64,000 nt of DNA from CAVQZA01 sp963718355 (GTDB lineage Bacteria > Actinomycetota > Thermoleophilia > Gaiellales > Gaiellaceae): positions 1 to 64,000 of the forward strand of contig CAVQZA010000016.1 of NCBI GenBank assembly GCA_963718355.1, written 5' to 3'. Position 1 is the stretch's first letter. Every line of letters begins with the position of its first letter. The translations under genes were made by a program, and so were the position numbers. Positions 15,618 to 25,382 of this stretch are shown piece after piece. The notes under the pieces are model-generated. The model did not search any database. It was given only the letters and a program-made list of their open reading frames with translations, and had not been told where the DNA came from.

Positions 15618-17042
15618 CTACTGGGCGGCCGCGGGGGCCGGTCGCTTGCGTGCGACGCCGCTGTCCTCGGCCGCCTTGGCCACAGCGGCGGCAACGGCGG
15701 GGGCGACATCACGATTGAAGACGCTCGGAATGATGTACTCGGCCTCGAGCTCGTCGTCGGGGATCACGGCCGCGATCGCGCGCCCTGCGGCGACCTTCAT
15801 CTCCTCGGTGATCTGCGTCGCGCGAACGTCGAGCGCGCCGCGGAAGATGCCCGGGAACGCGAGCACGTTGTTGATCTGGTTCGGATAGTCGGACCGGCCG
15901 GTCGCGATCACGGCCGCCAGCCCCTCGATCTCTTCCGGCAGGACCTCCGGCGTCGGGTTCGCCATCGCGAAGACGATCGCGCCGGGCGCCATGTTGCGGA
16001 TGCCGTCGACCGAGACGGCGCCCGGCGAGGAGAGGCCGATGAACACGTCGGCGTCGATCAGCGCCTCGTCGGCGGTGCCTGTCACGCCGTCGGGATTCGT
16101 GAGCTGGGCGAACTCGCGCTTCACCTCGTCGAGGTCGTCGCGGCCGAGGTGGATCGCGCCGACGCGGTCGCAGCCGATCACGTTTCGGGCTCCCGCGGCG
16201 AGCAGGATCTTCGTGGTCGCGACGCCCGCCGCGCCCACGCCGGTCAGGACGATCTTCACGTCCTCCGGCCGCTTGCCGACGAGCTTGAGCGCGTTCTCGA
16301 ATGCGGCGAGGACCACGACGGCCGTGCCGTGCTGGTCGTCGTGAAAGACGGGAATGTCGAGCGTCTCGCGGAGGCGCCGCTCGATCTCGAAGCAGCGCGG
16401 CGAGGCGATGTCCTCGAGGTTGATCCCGCCGAACACCGGCGCGATCAGCTGCACCGCGCGCACGATCTCGTCTGTGTCCTTCGTGTCGAGCGCGATCGGG
16501 AAGGCATCGACGCCGGCGAACTCCTTGAAGAGGACGGCCTTCCCCTCCATCACCGGCAGCGAGGCCTCGGCACCGATGTCGCCGAGCCCGAGCACTGCGC
16601 TGCCGTCGGTCACGACCGCGACCATGTTCTGCTTGACGGTCAGGTTCCAGACCGCGGCCGGGTTCTCGTGGATCGCGGTGCAGATGCGCGCGACGCCCGG
16701 TGTGTACGCCATCGAGAGGTCGTCGCGCGTCTTGATCGGATTCTTCGCCGTGACCTCGATCTTGCCGCCGAGGTGCATCAGGAACGTGCGGTCGGAGACG
16801 TGCTCGACCTCGATCCCCGGCACTGCGCGAACCGCGTCGACGATTCTCTGGATGTGCTCGGTGTCGGCGGCGAGGATGGTCACGTCGCGCACCTTCTCGC
16901 CCTTGCCGACGCGCACGAGGTCGATCGCGTCGAGTGAGCCGCCCGCGTCGCCGATCGCCTCGGCGAGCTTCGCGAACGCGCCGGGGCGGTCCTCGATGTG
17001 AACCCGGATGATCGCGCTGAACGAGGCCGAAGGATGCGACAT
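15618..17042 (-). CDS. NAD(P)-dependent malic enzyme with N-terminal ACT domain
   Basis: 474 aa. It decarboxylates malate to pyruvate. Residues about 8-85 form an ACT-type domain (FSAIIRVHIEDRPGAFAKLAEAI), suggesting ligand control, followed by the malic enzyme core with MAYTPGVARIC, the active-site Lys in VMEGKAVLFKEFAG, the metal-site EDI in GGINLEDIASPRCFEIE and the nucleotide fold VLTGVGAAGVATTKILLAAG. The reading frame continues far upstream, antisense-like, inside the CoA transferase gene; the ACT domain begins at ATG 17042, which has TAAGGT 8 nt upstream. It sits 8 nt before gltA. Confidence 0.93.
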   Translation of the reverse strand: MSHPSASFSAIIRVHIEDRPGAFAKLAEAIGDAGGSLDAIDLVRVGKGEKVRDVTILAADTEHIQRIVDAVRAVPGIEVEHVSDRTFLMHLGGKIEVTAKNPIKTRDDLSMAYTPGVARICTAIHENPAAVWNLTVKQNMVAVVTDGSAVLGLGDIGAEASLPVMEGKAVLFKEFAGVDAFPIALDTKDTDEIVRAVQLIAPVFGGINLEDIASPRCFEIERRLRETLDIPVFHDDQHGTAVVVLAAFENALKLVGKRPEDVKIVLTGVGAAGVATTKILLAAGARNVIGCDRVGAIHLGRDDLDEVKREFAQLTNPDGVTGTADEALIDADVFIGLSSPGAVSVDGIRNMAPGAIVFAMANPTPEVLPEEIEGLAAVIATGRSDYPNQINNVLAFPGIFRGALDVRATQITEEMKVAAGRAIAAVIPDDELEAEYIIPSVFNRDVAPAVAAAVAKAAEDSGVARKRPAPAAAQ

Positions 17043-17050
17043 CGCTATGG

Positions 17051-17056
17051 ACCTTA
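17051..17056 (-). promoter_or_regulatory. -10 box TAAGGT for the malic enzyme
   Basis: TAAGGT (minus strand) is 8 nt before ATG 17042 and overlaps the TAA stop of the CoA transferase gene. It may allow a leaderless internal transcript for malic enzyme-gltA. Confidence 0.35.
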
Positions 17057-18223
17057 GCGCGAGACGATCCCCGCGCTTCGGAGAGCGGCGATCTCTTCGT
17101 CCGAGTAGCCCGCCTCGCCCAGGATCTCGGCGCTGTGCTCGCCGAGGAGCGGCGGCGGCGCGGCGAAGGCGAGCCGCTCGCCGTCGATCGAGAGCGGCGG
17201 TGCAACGGCCTCGCGCCCGTCGAGCTCCTGCAGGATCCCGAGTGCCCTGGTCTGCGGGTGCTCGGCGACTGCGCGCAGGTCGTTGACCGGGGCGACGGGG
17301 ATCTCCGCGAGCGCCTCGAGCCAGTGCGCCGAAGGTCGCTGAGCGAGCGGGGCGCGCAGCAGTGGAAGCAGCGCTTCGCGGTTTGAGACCCGGGCCGGGT
17401 TCGTGGCGAAGCGCGGGTCTGCGACGAGCTCCGGCACGCCCACGGCATCGCAGAGGAGTGCGAACAGCCGGTCGTTGGCGGCGGCGATCATCAGCTCGCC
17501 GTCGGCGGTCTCGAACACCTCGTACGGCGCGATCAGCGGGAAGGCGGTGCCGTGGCGGCCGGGCGCGACGCCGGTCGCGATCGTCTCGGCGAGCTGGTAC
17601 GGGAGCAGCGCGAGCGTGGTCTCGAAGAGCGAGACGTCGACGACGCGGCCTGTTCCGGTCGAGGCGCGCTCGTAGAGGGCGGCGAGGATCCCGAGCGCGG
17701 CCCACGTGCCGGTGCCCTGGTCGATCGCGGAGACGCCGACGCGCACCCCGGGCCGGTCGGCCTCGCCGGTGACGCTGATGATCCCGCCGAAGGCCTGCAT
17801 CAGCGGGTCGTAGCCGGGCCGGTCTGCAAGCGGCCCTTCGCGCCCGAACGAGCCGATCGAGCAGTAGACGAGCCGCTCGTTGCGGGCGCGCAGGTCGTCC
17901 GGGCCGAAGCCGAGGCGCGTCGCGGTGCCGGGCCGGAGGCTCTGGATGAAGACGTCGGCGCCGTCGACGAGCCGGTGCAGCACGGCGAGGCCGCGCTTCA
18001 CGTCGAGCCCGAGTGAGCGCTTGCCGGCGTTCGCCGCGAAGAACATCACGCTGCCGCCGGGGAAGAACTCGGCGCCCCAGGCGCGAGCCTCGTCGCCGCG
18101 TTCCGGGTGCTCGACCTTGACGATGTCTGCGCCGAGCGCACCGAGCATCGCGGTGCAGTACGGGCCTGCGAGCGACGAGGTGAGGTCGACGACTTTCGTT
18201 CCCGTGAGAGGCCGGAACTCCAT
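17054..18223 (-). CDS. CaiB/BaiF-type family III CoA transferase
   Basis: 389 aa from ATG 18223. Family III enzymes move CoA between acids. The N-terminus LTGTKVVDLTSSLAGPYCTAMLGALGADIVKVEHPERGD is the family hallmark in part, and the catalytic Asp lies in PGYDPLMQAFGG. The substrate is not readable. ATG 18223 fits the conserved start, and TAGGCT lies 7 nt upstream as a leaderless -10. The stop is 11 nt before the malic enzyme start, so CoA transferase, malic enzyme and citrate synthase form a central-metabolism run. Confidence 0.92.
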   Translation of the reverse strand: MEFRPLTGTKVVDLTSSLAGPYCTAMLGALGADIVKVEHPERGDEARAWGAEFFPGGSVMFFAANAGKRSLGLDVKRGLAVLHRLVDGADVFIQSLRPGTATRLGFGPDDLRARNERLVYCSIGSFGREGPLADRPGYDPLMQAFGGIISVTGEADRPGVRVGVSAIDQGTGTWAALGILAALYERASTGTGRVVDVSLFETTLALLPYQLAETIATGVAPGRHGTAFPLIAPYEVFETADGELMIAAANDRLFALLCDAVGVPELVADPRFATNPARVSNREALLPLLRAPLAQRPSAHWLEALAEIPVAPVNDLRAVAEHPQTRALGILQELDGREAVAPPLSIDGERLAFAAPPPLLGEHSAEILGEAGYSDEEIAALRSAGIVSR

Positions 18224-18230
18224 CGTGGCG

Positions 18231-18248
18231 AGCCTACCGTTGTACGCT
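18231..18248. promoter_or_regulatory. Divergent -10 boxes between CoA transferase and dedA
   Basis: Minus strand TAGGCT at 18231-18236 is 7 nt from ATG 18223. Plus strand TACGCT at 18243-18248 is 6 nt from GTG 18255. Neither gene has a Shine-Dalgarno, so both are probably leaderless. Confidence 0.45.
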
Positions 18249-18254
18249 CGCAGC

Positions 18255-18844
18255 GTGATTGCGGCGTCGATCCACGAGCTGATCACCGGGCCGTGGGCCT
18301 ATGCCGTGGTGTTCGGGCTGGCGGCGCTCGACGCGGTGTTTCCCGTGGTGCCGAGCGAGTCGACGGCGATCGCGGCCGGCGTGCTCGCGGGCTCGGGCGA
18401 CCTCGTGCTCGGCTACGTGATCCTCGCCGCGGGCGTCGGCGCGTTCATCGGCGACTCGACCGCGTACTGGATCGGCCGCTCGCTCGGGCGCACGATCCTC
18501 GGGCACCGGCTCTTCCGCGGCGACCGCGGCAAGAAGGCGGTCGGCTGGGCCGAGAGCACCCTCGAGAAGCGCGGCGGCTACCTGATCATCGTCGCGCGGT
18601 TCATCCCGGGCGGCCGTACGGCGACGACCTTCACGGCGGGCAGCGTCAAGTACGACGTGCTCAAGTTCTCGCTCTTCGCCGGGCTTGCCGCCGCGATCTG
18701 GGCGACGTACGCGGCGCTCCTCGGCTACCTCGGCGGCCGCATCTTCACCGACAAGCCGTGGCTCGGGCTAGTCGTCGCGATCGGGCTCGCGACAGGAATC
18801 ACGGCGTTGATCGAGCTCGGCCGCAAGCTGACGAGCCGCGGCAA

Positions 18845-18848
<4 letters not shown>
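18255..18848 (+). CDS. DedA-family membrane protein
   Basis: 197 aa. DedA proteins are inner-membrane proteins linked to lipid carrier flipping and envelope integrity. Several hydrophobic helices are visible, with the family segments VVPSESTAIAAGVLAG, GAFIGDSTAYWIGRSLGR and the conserved R-F-x-P-G-x-R-T pattern (ARFIPGGRTATTFTAGS). GTG 18255 is 6 nt after a TACGCT -10. The stop overlaps the next ATG (ATGA), so it is coupled to yyaL. Confidence 0.92.
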
Positions 18849-20713
<1,865 letters not shown>

Positions 20714-20722
20714 GCTCTCGCC

Positions 20723-21253
20723 GTGAGCCGCTTCAGCGACGCACTCAACGGCCAGATCGCGTACGAGTTCGGCGCGTCGCAGCAGTACGTCGCGATCGCC
20801 GTGTACTACGACGCCGAGACGTTGCCCGGCCTCGCCGCTCACTTCTATCGCCAGGCGGTCGAGGAGCGGAACCACGCGATGATCATGGTGCAGTACCTCC
20901 TCGACGCGGGCGAGCAGGTCGTGACGCCGGGGATCGACGCGCCGCAGACGGCGTTCACCGACCCGGTGACACCGGTTGCGCTCGCGCTCGACCAGGAGCG
21001 GCGCGTCACCGACCAGATCTCGGCGCTCGTCGCACTCGCGCGCGAGGACCAGGACTTCATCGCAGAGCAGTTCCTCGGCTGGTTCCTCAAAGAGCAGCTC
21101 GAGGAGGTCTCGAGCATGTCGTCGCTGCTGGCCGTGGTCGAGCGCGCCGCGGTGACGAACATCCAGTTCGCCGAGGAGCACCTCGCTCGCGCCGCGGGCG
21201 GCACTCCGGCCCCCGAGCTCGACGCTCCACCCGCCGCCGGCGGCGCTCTCTAG
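20723..21253 (+). CDS. Ferritin
   Basis: 176 aa, the usual subunit length. It stores iron in a 24-mer shell after oxidising Fe(II). Four-helix-bundle ferroxidase ligands are seen in the first helix (the Glu of YEFGASQQY), in EERNHAMIM (E-x2-H), and in later Glu residues of the EQFLGWFLKEQLEE helix. The Ala/Pro-rich C-terminal tail (from about 160) is variable in the family. GTG 20723 follows a TAAGCT -10 by 6 nt. No iron-regulator box is obvious. Confidence 0.93.
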   Translation: MSRFSDALNGQIAYEFGASQQYVAIAVYYDAETLPGLAAHFYRQAVEERNHAMIMVQYLLDAGEQVVTPGIDAPQTAFTDPVTPVALALDQERRVTDQISALVALAREDQDFIAEQFLGWFLKEQLEEVSSMSSLLAVVERAAVTNIQFAEEHLARAAGGTPAPELDAPPAAGGAL

Positions 21254-21283
21254 CACCGGACTGCGCCTGCCGATATCGGGTGG

Positions 21284-21913
21284 ATGCGGTTTGCGCTCGT
21301 CCTCTTCCTCCTGCTCGCGCTGGCGCCCGCGGCGGCTGCCGTCACTCCCGCACGGCCCGAGGACGCTCCGTTGCTGAGGCGAGCCGCGACGCCCAACGAG
21401 CTGCTCGCCCAGTCGGTCGCTGCGAGGCTGACCAAGCTGAAGCCCGTCGTCCGGTGCGCGTCGGTGCCGCTGGGGAGCGGCGAGCTCGGCGTGACCCCGT
21501 TCATCAACGGCCGCTCAGTCGGCTATTTCATCCTCGACCCGCAGGTCTGCGCCGAGCTCGCCTCGTTCCGGGCGCACCCGTCGGCCTATGACCCCTACAG
21601 CTGCACGACCAACGCGTGCCTGAACAAGGACGCCGACACGGTCGAGGCGATCCAGACGATCTCGCACGAGTCGTACCACGTGCTCGGCTGGCAGTCGGAG
21701 GCCACCGCAGAGTGCTACGGGATGCAGTCGATCTGGTACACGGCGAACCGACTCGGCGCGTCGGTGGCGCTGGCGCAGCGGCTCGCGCAGTTCTACTGGA
21801 AGCAGCTGTACCCGTTGCGGCGCACGAGCGCGCACCCCGAGTACTGGTCGGCCGACTGCCGCGACGGCGGCAAGCTCGACCTCAGGCCGGCCTCGCACGG
21901 CTGGCCGAGCTAG
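21284..21913 (+). CDS. Secreted protein with HExxH motif, possible zinc peptidase
   Basis: 209 aa. Residues 1-19 are a clear signal peptide (MRFALVLFLLLALAPAAAA). The mature part holds H128-E129-S-Y-H132, with E139 and E143 downstream in HVLGWQSEATAECYG, an arrangement compatible with a gluzincin-like zinc site. Cys residues at 58, 89, 107, 112, 144 and near the end may form disulfides. No family is recognised. GGGTGG just upstream could serve as a Shine-Dalgarno. It stands between ferritin and a small tandem gene pair and has no obvious operon partner. Confidence 0.7.
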   Translation: MRFALVLFLLLALAPAAAAVTPARPEDAPLLRRAATPNELLAQSVAARLTKLKPVVRCASVPLGSGELGVTPFINGRSVGYFILDPQVCAELASFRAHPSAYDPYSCTTNACLNKDADTVEAIQTISHESYHVLGWQSEATAECYGMQSIWYTANRLGASVALAQRLAQFYWKQLYPLRRTSAHPEYWSADCRDGGKLDLRPASHGWPS

Positions 21914-21922
21914 CGTCCGGGC

Positions 21923-22110
21923 TTAGAGCGGGCCGGTCGGCGGCGGGTCGACTTTGAACGGATCCTCGGGGAGCCGGTCTTAAACCCGCGTTGCTCTGCC
22001 ACTTTGTGCGGCGCGGCTCCGCCTCCCGCCTTATACAGTTCGCGCTCGATCGTGTACTGGCGCCTGCCTTCGCGCTACTTCCTCCACGCGCCACGCAACC
22101 TCAGCGGCAT
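21923..22110 (-). pseudogene. Decayed copy of the 73-residue protein gene next to it
   Basis: From ATG 22110 the minus strand reads MPLRLRGAWRK, TAG, then REGRRQYTIERELYKAGGG, which aligns with MSQRLRDAWEKWRESRRRYA and its continuation in the neighbouring intact gene. After a frame change the 3' end reads EDPFKVDPPPTGPL and TAA at 21923-21925, matching the SPFKKAPPPTGPSV ending. One in-frame stop and at least one frameshift make this a non-functional tandem duplicate. Confidence 0.75.
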
Positions 22111-22126
22111 GACGACCTCGAGCTGG

Positions 22127-22348
22127 CTAGACGGAGGGCCCCGTCGGCGGCGGGGCCTTCTTGAACGGGGATTGGTCGTCGGACACTGGCTTGTACGGCT
22201 CGACCGGGGACTCTGCCTGAATAACCCCCGCGCCCATCACCTCGTGAGGCGCGACTCCGCCTCTCGCCTTATACAGCGCAGCCTCGATGGCGTATCGGCG
22301 CCTGCTCTCGCGCCACTTCTCCCACGCGTCACGCAACCTCTGCGACAT
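22127..22348 (-). CDS. Small hypothetical protein, intact member of a tandem pair
   Basis: 73 aa. The basic N-terminal half (RLRDAWEKWRESRRRYAIEA) is predicted helical, and a Pro-rich tail ends in APPPTGPSV. No signal peptide, membrane helix or known domain is seen. Reality is supported by the decayed neighbouring copy, which keeps both ends at protein level, and by a promoter 10 nt upstream of ATG 22348 (TTGGCA, 17 nt, TAATCT). Base composition is lower in GC than its neighbours, which could mean recent acquisition. Function unknown. Confidence 0.65.
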   Translation of the reverse strand: MSQRLRDAWEKWRESRRRYAIEAALYKARGGVAPHEVMGAGVIQAESPVEPYKPVSDDQSPFKKAPPPTGPSV

Positions 22349-22358
22349 GAGGCGCTAG

Positions 22359-22387
22359 AGATTAGTACGACGACAATGTCCTGCCAA
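22359..22387 (-). promoter_or_regulatory. Sigma-70-type promoter of the 73-residue protein
   Basis: On the minus strand TTGGCA (22382-22387) and TAATCT (22359-22364) are separated by 17 nt, and ATG 22348 follows 10 nt after the -10. This is one of the better two-box promoters in the window. Confidence 0.5.
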
Positions 22388-22425
22388 CACTCCTGGACTG
22401 TTCGCTTCCCACAGCCAGAAAGGCA

Positions 22426-23493
22426 CTAGACGACGAAGCGCTCCTGGCGCTCGGCGCCCGCTGCGAAGCGCTCCAGCGAGAACGGGGCGAGATCGAGCGT
22501 CGGCGTCATGCCGGCGACCAGCTCGGCCAGGTGCTCGCCGACTGCCGGCGCCTGCTGGAAGCCGTGGCCCGAGAAGCCCGTGGCGACGAGGAAGCGGCCC
22601 GGCCCCTCGATCTCGCCGACGATCGCGTTGTGGTCGGGGCTCACCTCGTAGTAGCCCCACCACGAAGCCTGTACCGGCAGCTCGGCGAGGAGCGGCAGCC
22701 GCCGTTCGATCGCAGGCGCGAGCGCCTCGAGGCTCGACTCCCGGCCGCCGAACACGACGCCCGGTCCTTCGCGATGGGCGTAGAGGCCGGTCGAGAAGTC
22801 GATCGTCATCGGCATTCCGTCGGCCAGACCGCCCGCCTCGGGTGAGAACCACATCCAGCGCGGCTCGCCGCGCACCGGGATCTCGACGCCGGCGAGCGCA
22901 CCGACCTCGGCCGCCCACGCGCCCGCGCAATTGATCACCGTGCCGGTCGAGATCGGGCCATGGCTTGTCTCGACCCGCCCCGCTCGAAGGTCGATCGCGG
23001 TCACCTCGCAGCTCTGGAGCACCGTCAGGCCGCGCGCGTACCACTGCACGACCGCCTCGGGTGTGCAGTGGCCGTCGAGCGGACAGAACGTCGCGGCGAG
23101 CAACCCCTCGGGCCTGAGTTGCGGCACGAGCTCGAGCGCCTCTGCCGCCGACAGCTCGCGCGACGGCACGCCGAGGCGCTGCTGTAGCGAGAGCGCCGAG
23201 CGAAACTCGGCGAGATCCGCCTCGTTGTCGACGAGGAACAGGTAGCCGACCCGGTGCCAGTCGATCCCGTCCATCCGCTCGAGCTCGGCGAACGAGCGCT
23301 TCGCGATCTCGATGTTCAGCTCGTCGGCGAACTGCATCCGCACGCCGCCGGCCGACTTCGAGGTCGAGCCCGAGCCGAGCGAGTCGCGCTCGACGAGCAC
23401 GACGTCCTCGATGCCCAGCTCGCGCAGGTGCCACGCGGCGCTCGCCCCGACGGCACCGCCGCCGATCACCACGACCTCAGCTGAGGTCGGCAA
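22426..23493 (-). CDS. FAD-dependent oxidoreductase, DAO/sarcosine oxidase-like
   Basis: 355 aa from TTG 23493, which has GGAGG 6 nt upstream and begins just before the dinucleotide-binding fold EVVVIGGGAVGASAAWHLREL. The middle segment CPLDGHCTPEAVVQWYARG and the C-terminal ATGFSGHGFQQAPAVGEHLAEL are typical of the DAO family, which oxidises amino groups of glycine derivatives or D-amino acids. Flavin attachment and substrate cannot be judged. It overlaps the 3' end of the ybaK-like gene by 17 nt, so the two are co-transcribed. Confidence 0.88.
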   Translation of the reverse strand: MPTSAEVVVIGGGAVGASAAWHLRELGIEDVVLVERDSLGSGSTSKSAGGVRMQFADELNIEIAKRSFAELERMDGIDWHRVGYLFLVDNEADLAEFRSALSLQQRLGVPSRELSAAEALELVPQLRPEGLLAATFCPLDGHCTPEAVVQWYARGLTVLQSCEVTAIDLRAGRVETSHGPISTGTVINCAGAWAAEVGALAGVEIPVRGEPRWMWFSPEAGGLADGMPMTIDFSTGLYAHREGPGVVFGGRESSLEALAPAIERRLPLLAELPVQASWWGYYEVSPDHNAIVGEIEGPGRFLVATGFSGHGFQQAPAVGEHLAELVAGMTPTLDLAPFSLERFAAGAERQERFVV

Positions 23494-23929
23494 GCTCTGC
23501 CTCCGGTAGCGCGCCGAGCAGGTCGTCCGTCCGCACCGTGAAGACGGCGTGGGGAGTTCCGGCGGCGCACCACACGGTCTCGAACCGGCGCAGCGAGACG
23601 TCGACGAGCGTCGGCAGCTCGCGGTCGTGGCCGAGTGGCGGAATGCCGCCGATCGCGAAGCCGGTCGCCGCGCGAACACGGTCGGCGTCGGCGCGCTCGA
23701 GGCCGAGCCGGGCAGCGTCGACCTGGCGGTCGCCGGCGCACAGACACATCACGACGTCGCCGTCGCGCTCGAATACGAGCGACTTCACGATCTGGCCCAC
23801 CTCGCAGCCGACCGCCGCCGCTGCCTCCGCCGCAGTCCGCGTCGAGTCGGCCAGAACCTGCACCGCGACGTCGAGGCCACGCTCGCGGAGGCGCTCCTGA
23901 ACCTTCAGCGCAGTGGGATGTAGCTCCAA
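23477..23929 (-). CDS. YbaK/EbsC-type aminoacyl-tRNA deacylase
   Basis: 150 aa, a single-domain YbaK/ProX fold. The family hydrolyses mischarged tRNAs such as Cys- or Ala-tRNA(Pro). Conserved features include VGQIVKSLVFE with the key Lys, the AATGFAIGGIPPLGH loop and the closing VFTVRTDDLL. The start is TTG 23929, with TACCGT 8 nt upstream and no Shine-Dalgarno. It is divergent from livG, with overlapping -10 boxes. Confidence 0.9.
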   Translation of the reverse strand: MELHPTALKVQERLRERGLDVAVQVLADSTRTAAEAAAAVGCEVGQIVKSLVFERDGDVVMCLCAGDRQVDAARLGLERADADRVRAATGFAIGGIPPLGHDRELPTLVDVSLRRFETVWCAAGTPHAVFTVRTDDLLGALPEAELADLS

Positions 23930-23936
23930 GGTGGTT

Positions 23937-23943
23937 TACGGTA
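23937..23943. promoter_or_regulatory. Overlapping divergent -10 boxes of livG and the ybaK-like gene
   Basis: Plus-strand TACGGT (23937-23942) is 9 nt from ATG 23952. Minus-strand TACCGT (23938-23943) is 8 nt from TTG 23929. Polymerase could occupy only one direction at a time. Confidence 0.4.
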
Positions 23944-23951
23944 GCGCAGCG

Positions 23952-24671
23952 ATGGCATTGCTCTCGGTCGAGAATGTCACCCTCCGCTTCGGCGGGATCG
24001 TCGCGGTGGACGGTGTGTCGCTCGACGTCGACGAGGGCGCGATCGTCGGGCTGATCGGGCCGAACGGCGCCGGCAAGACGACGGTCTTCAACATCATCAC
24101 CGGGCTGTACCGGCCAAACGAGGGCGACCTGCGCTTCGCGGGCGAGAGCCTCCTGCGGACGCCGCCGTTCAAGATCGTCGGGCGCGGGATCGCGCGCACC
24201 TTCCAGAACGTCGAGCTGTTCAAGACGATGACCGTGCTCGAGAACGTGCTCGTCGGCTCGCACAGCCGCTTCGGCTCGCGCTCCGAGCGCGCCGCCCGCG
24301 CCCGCGCGCTCGAGGTGATCGAGTACGTCGGCGTCGCGGACGTCGCCGGCCGCCCGGCCTCGGGGCTCCCCTTCGGAACCTTGAAACGGGTCGAGCTCGC
24401 CCGCGCGCTCGTCGCTGCGCCGCGCCTGCTCCTGCTCGATGAGCCGGCAGGGGGGCTGAACCACGAGGAGGTCGCCGCGCTCGGCGAGATGATCCGCAAG
24501 CTCCGCGTCGACTTCGGGCTCACTGTGCTGCTCGTCGAGCATCACATGAACCTCGTGATGTCGGTCTCCGACCATGTCCACGTCCTCAACTTCGGCGAGA
24601 AGATCGCCTCGGGGACGCCGGACGAAGTGCAACGCGACCCGGCCGTGATCGAGGCCTACCTCGGAGCCTGA
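23952..24671 (+). CDS. livG: Branched-chain amino acid-type ABC transporter ATPase (LivG)
   Basis: 239 aa. Walker A is GPNGAGKTT, followed by the LivG-type NEGDLRF and ARTFQNVELFKTMTVLENVLVG, and the Walker B region LLLLDEPAGGLNHEE. The canonical LSGG signature is replaced by LPFGTLKRVELARAL, as is common in LivG proteins. ATG 23952 follows TACGGT by 9 nt, so this may be a leaderless first gene of the livGFHMK operon. Confidence 0.93.
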   Translation: MALLSVENVTLRFGGIVAVDGVSLDVDEGAIVGLIGPNGAGKTTVFNIITGLYRPNEGDLRFAGESLLRTPPFKIVGRGIARTFQNVELFKTMTVLENVLVGSHSRFGSRSERAARARALEVIEYVGVADVAGRPASGLPFGTLKRVELARALVAAPRLLLLDEPAGGLNHEEVAALGEMIRKLRVDFGLTVLLVEHHMNLVMSVSDHVHVLNFGEKIASGTPDEVQRDPAVIEAYLGA

Positions 24672-25381
24672 TGGCGCTGCTCGAGCTCAACGACATCGAG
24701 GCCCGCTACGGGCCCATCGTCGCGCTCCACGGCGTCTCGCTCTCGGTGGACGAGGGCCAGGTCGTGGCCGTGCTCGGCGCGAACGGGGCGGGGAAGACGA
24801 CCACGCTGCGCTCGGTCTCGGGGACGGTGCGCAGCTCCGGCCGGGTCGTATTCGCCGGGCAGGAGCTGGGGCGCCGCACGCCGGAGGGCGTCGCTCGCCT
24901 CGGGATCGCGCACGTGCCGGAGGGTCGCGGCACCTTCGTCGACCTCACCGTCTGGGAGAACCTCCGTCTCGGCGCCTACACGCGCAGTCGCGGGTCCGAC
25001 CTGAAGGCCGACCTCGCGCGGATGGTCGCGTACTTTCCGTGGATCGAGCGGCGCCGCGACCAGCAGGCGGCGACGCTCTCGGGCGGCGAGCAGCAGATGC
25101 TCGCACTCGCGCGGGCGCTGATGTCGCGGCCGCGCCTGCTCCTGCTCGACGAGCCTTCTCTCGGGCTCGCGCCGCTCGTGACGCGCGAGATCTTTGCGAT
25201 CGTCCGCGAGCTGAACGAGCAGGAGGGGCTCGCGGTGCTCGTCGTCGAGCAGAACGCGAATCTCGCGCTCGACGCTGCTGCGCACGCCTACGTGCTCGAG
25301 GTCGGTCGCGTCGCCCTCGACGGGCCGAGCGAGGAGCTCCGCAGCCACCCGTCCATCCGCAAGTCGTATCTGGGCTATTGA
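24671..25381 (+). CDS. livF: Branched-chain amino acid-type ABC transporter ATPase (LivF)
   Basis: 236 aa. Walker A GANGAGKTT, Q-loop region VPEGRGTFVDLTVWENLRLGAY, signature LSGGEQQMLALARAL and Walker B LLLLDEPSLGLAP are all present, and the short form lacking the LivG insert marks it as LivF. ATG 24671 overlaps the livG stop (TGATG), so synthesis of the two ATPases is coupled. Confidence 0.93.
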   Translation: MALLELNDIEARYGPIVALHGVSLSVDEGQVVAVLGANGAGKTTTLRSVSGTVRSSGRVVFAGQELGRRTPEGVARLGIAHVPEGRGTFVDLTVWENLRLGAYTRSRGSDLKADLARMVAYFPWIERRRDQQAATLSGGEQQMLALARALMSRPRLLLLDEPSLGLAPLVTREIFAIVRELNEQEGLAVLVVEQNANLALDAAAHAYVLEVGRVALDGPSEELRSHPSIRKSYLGY

Positions 25382-25382
25382 C

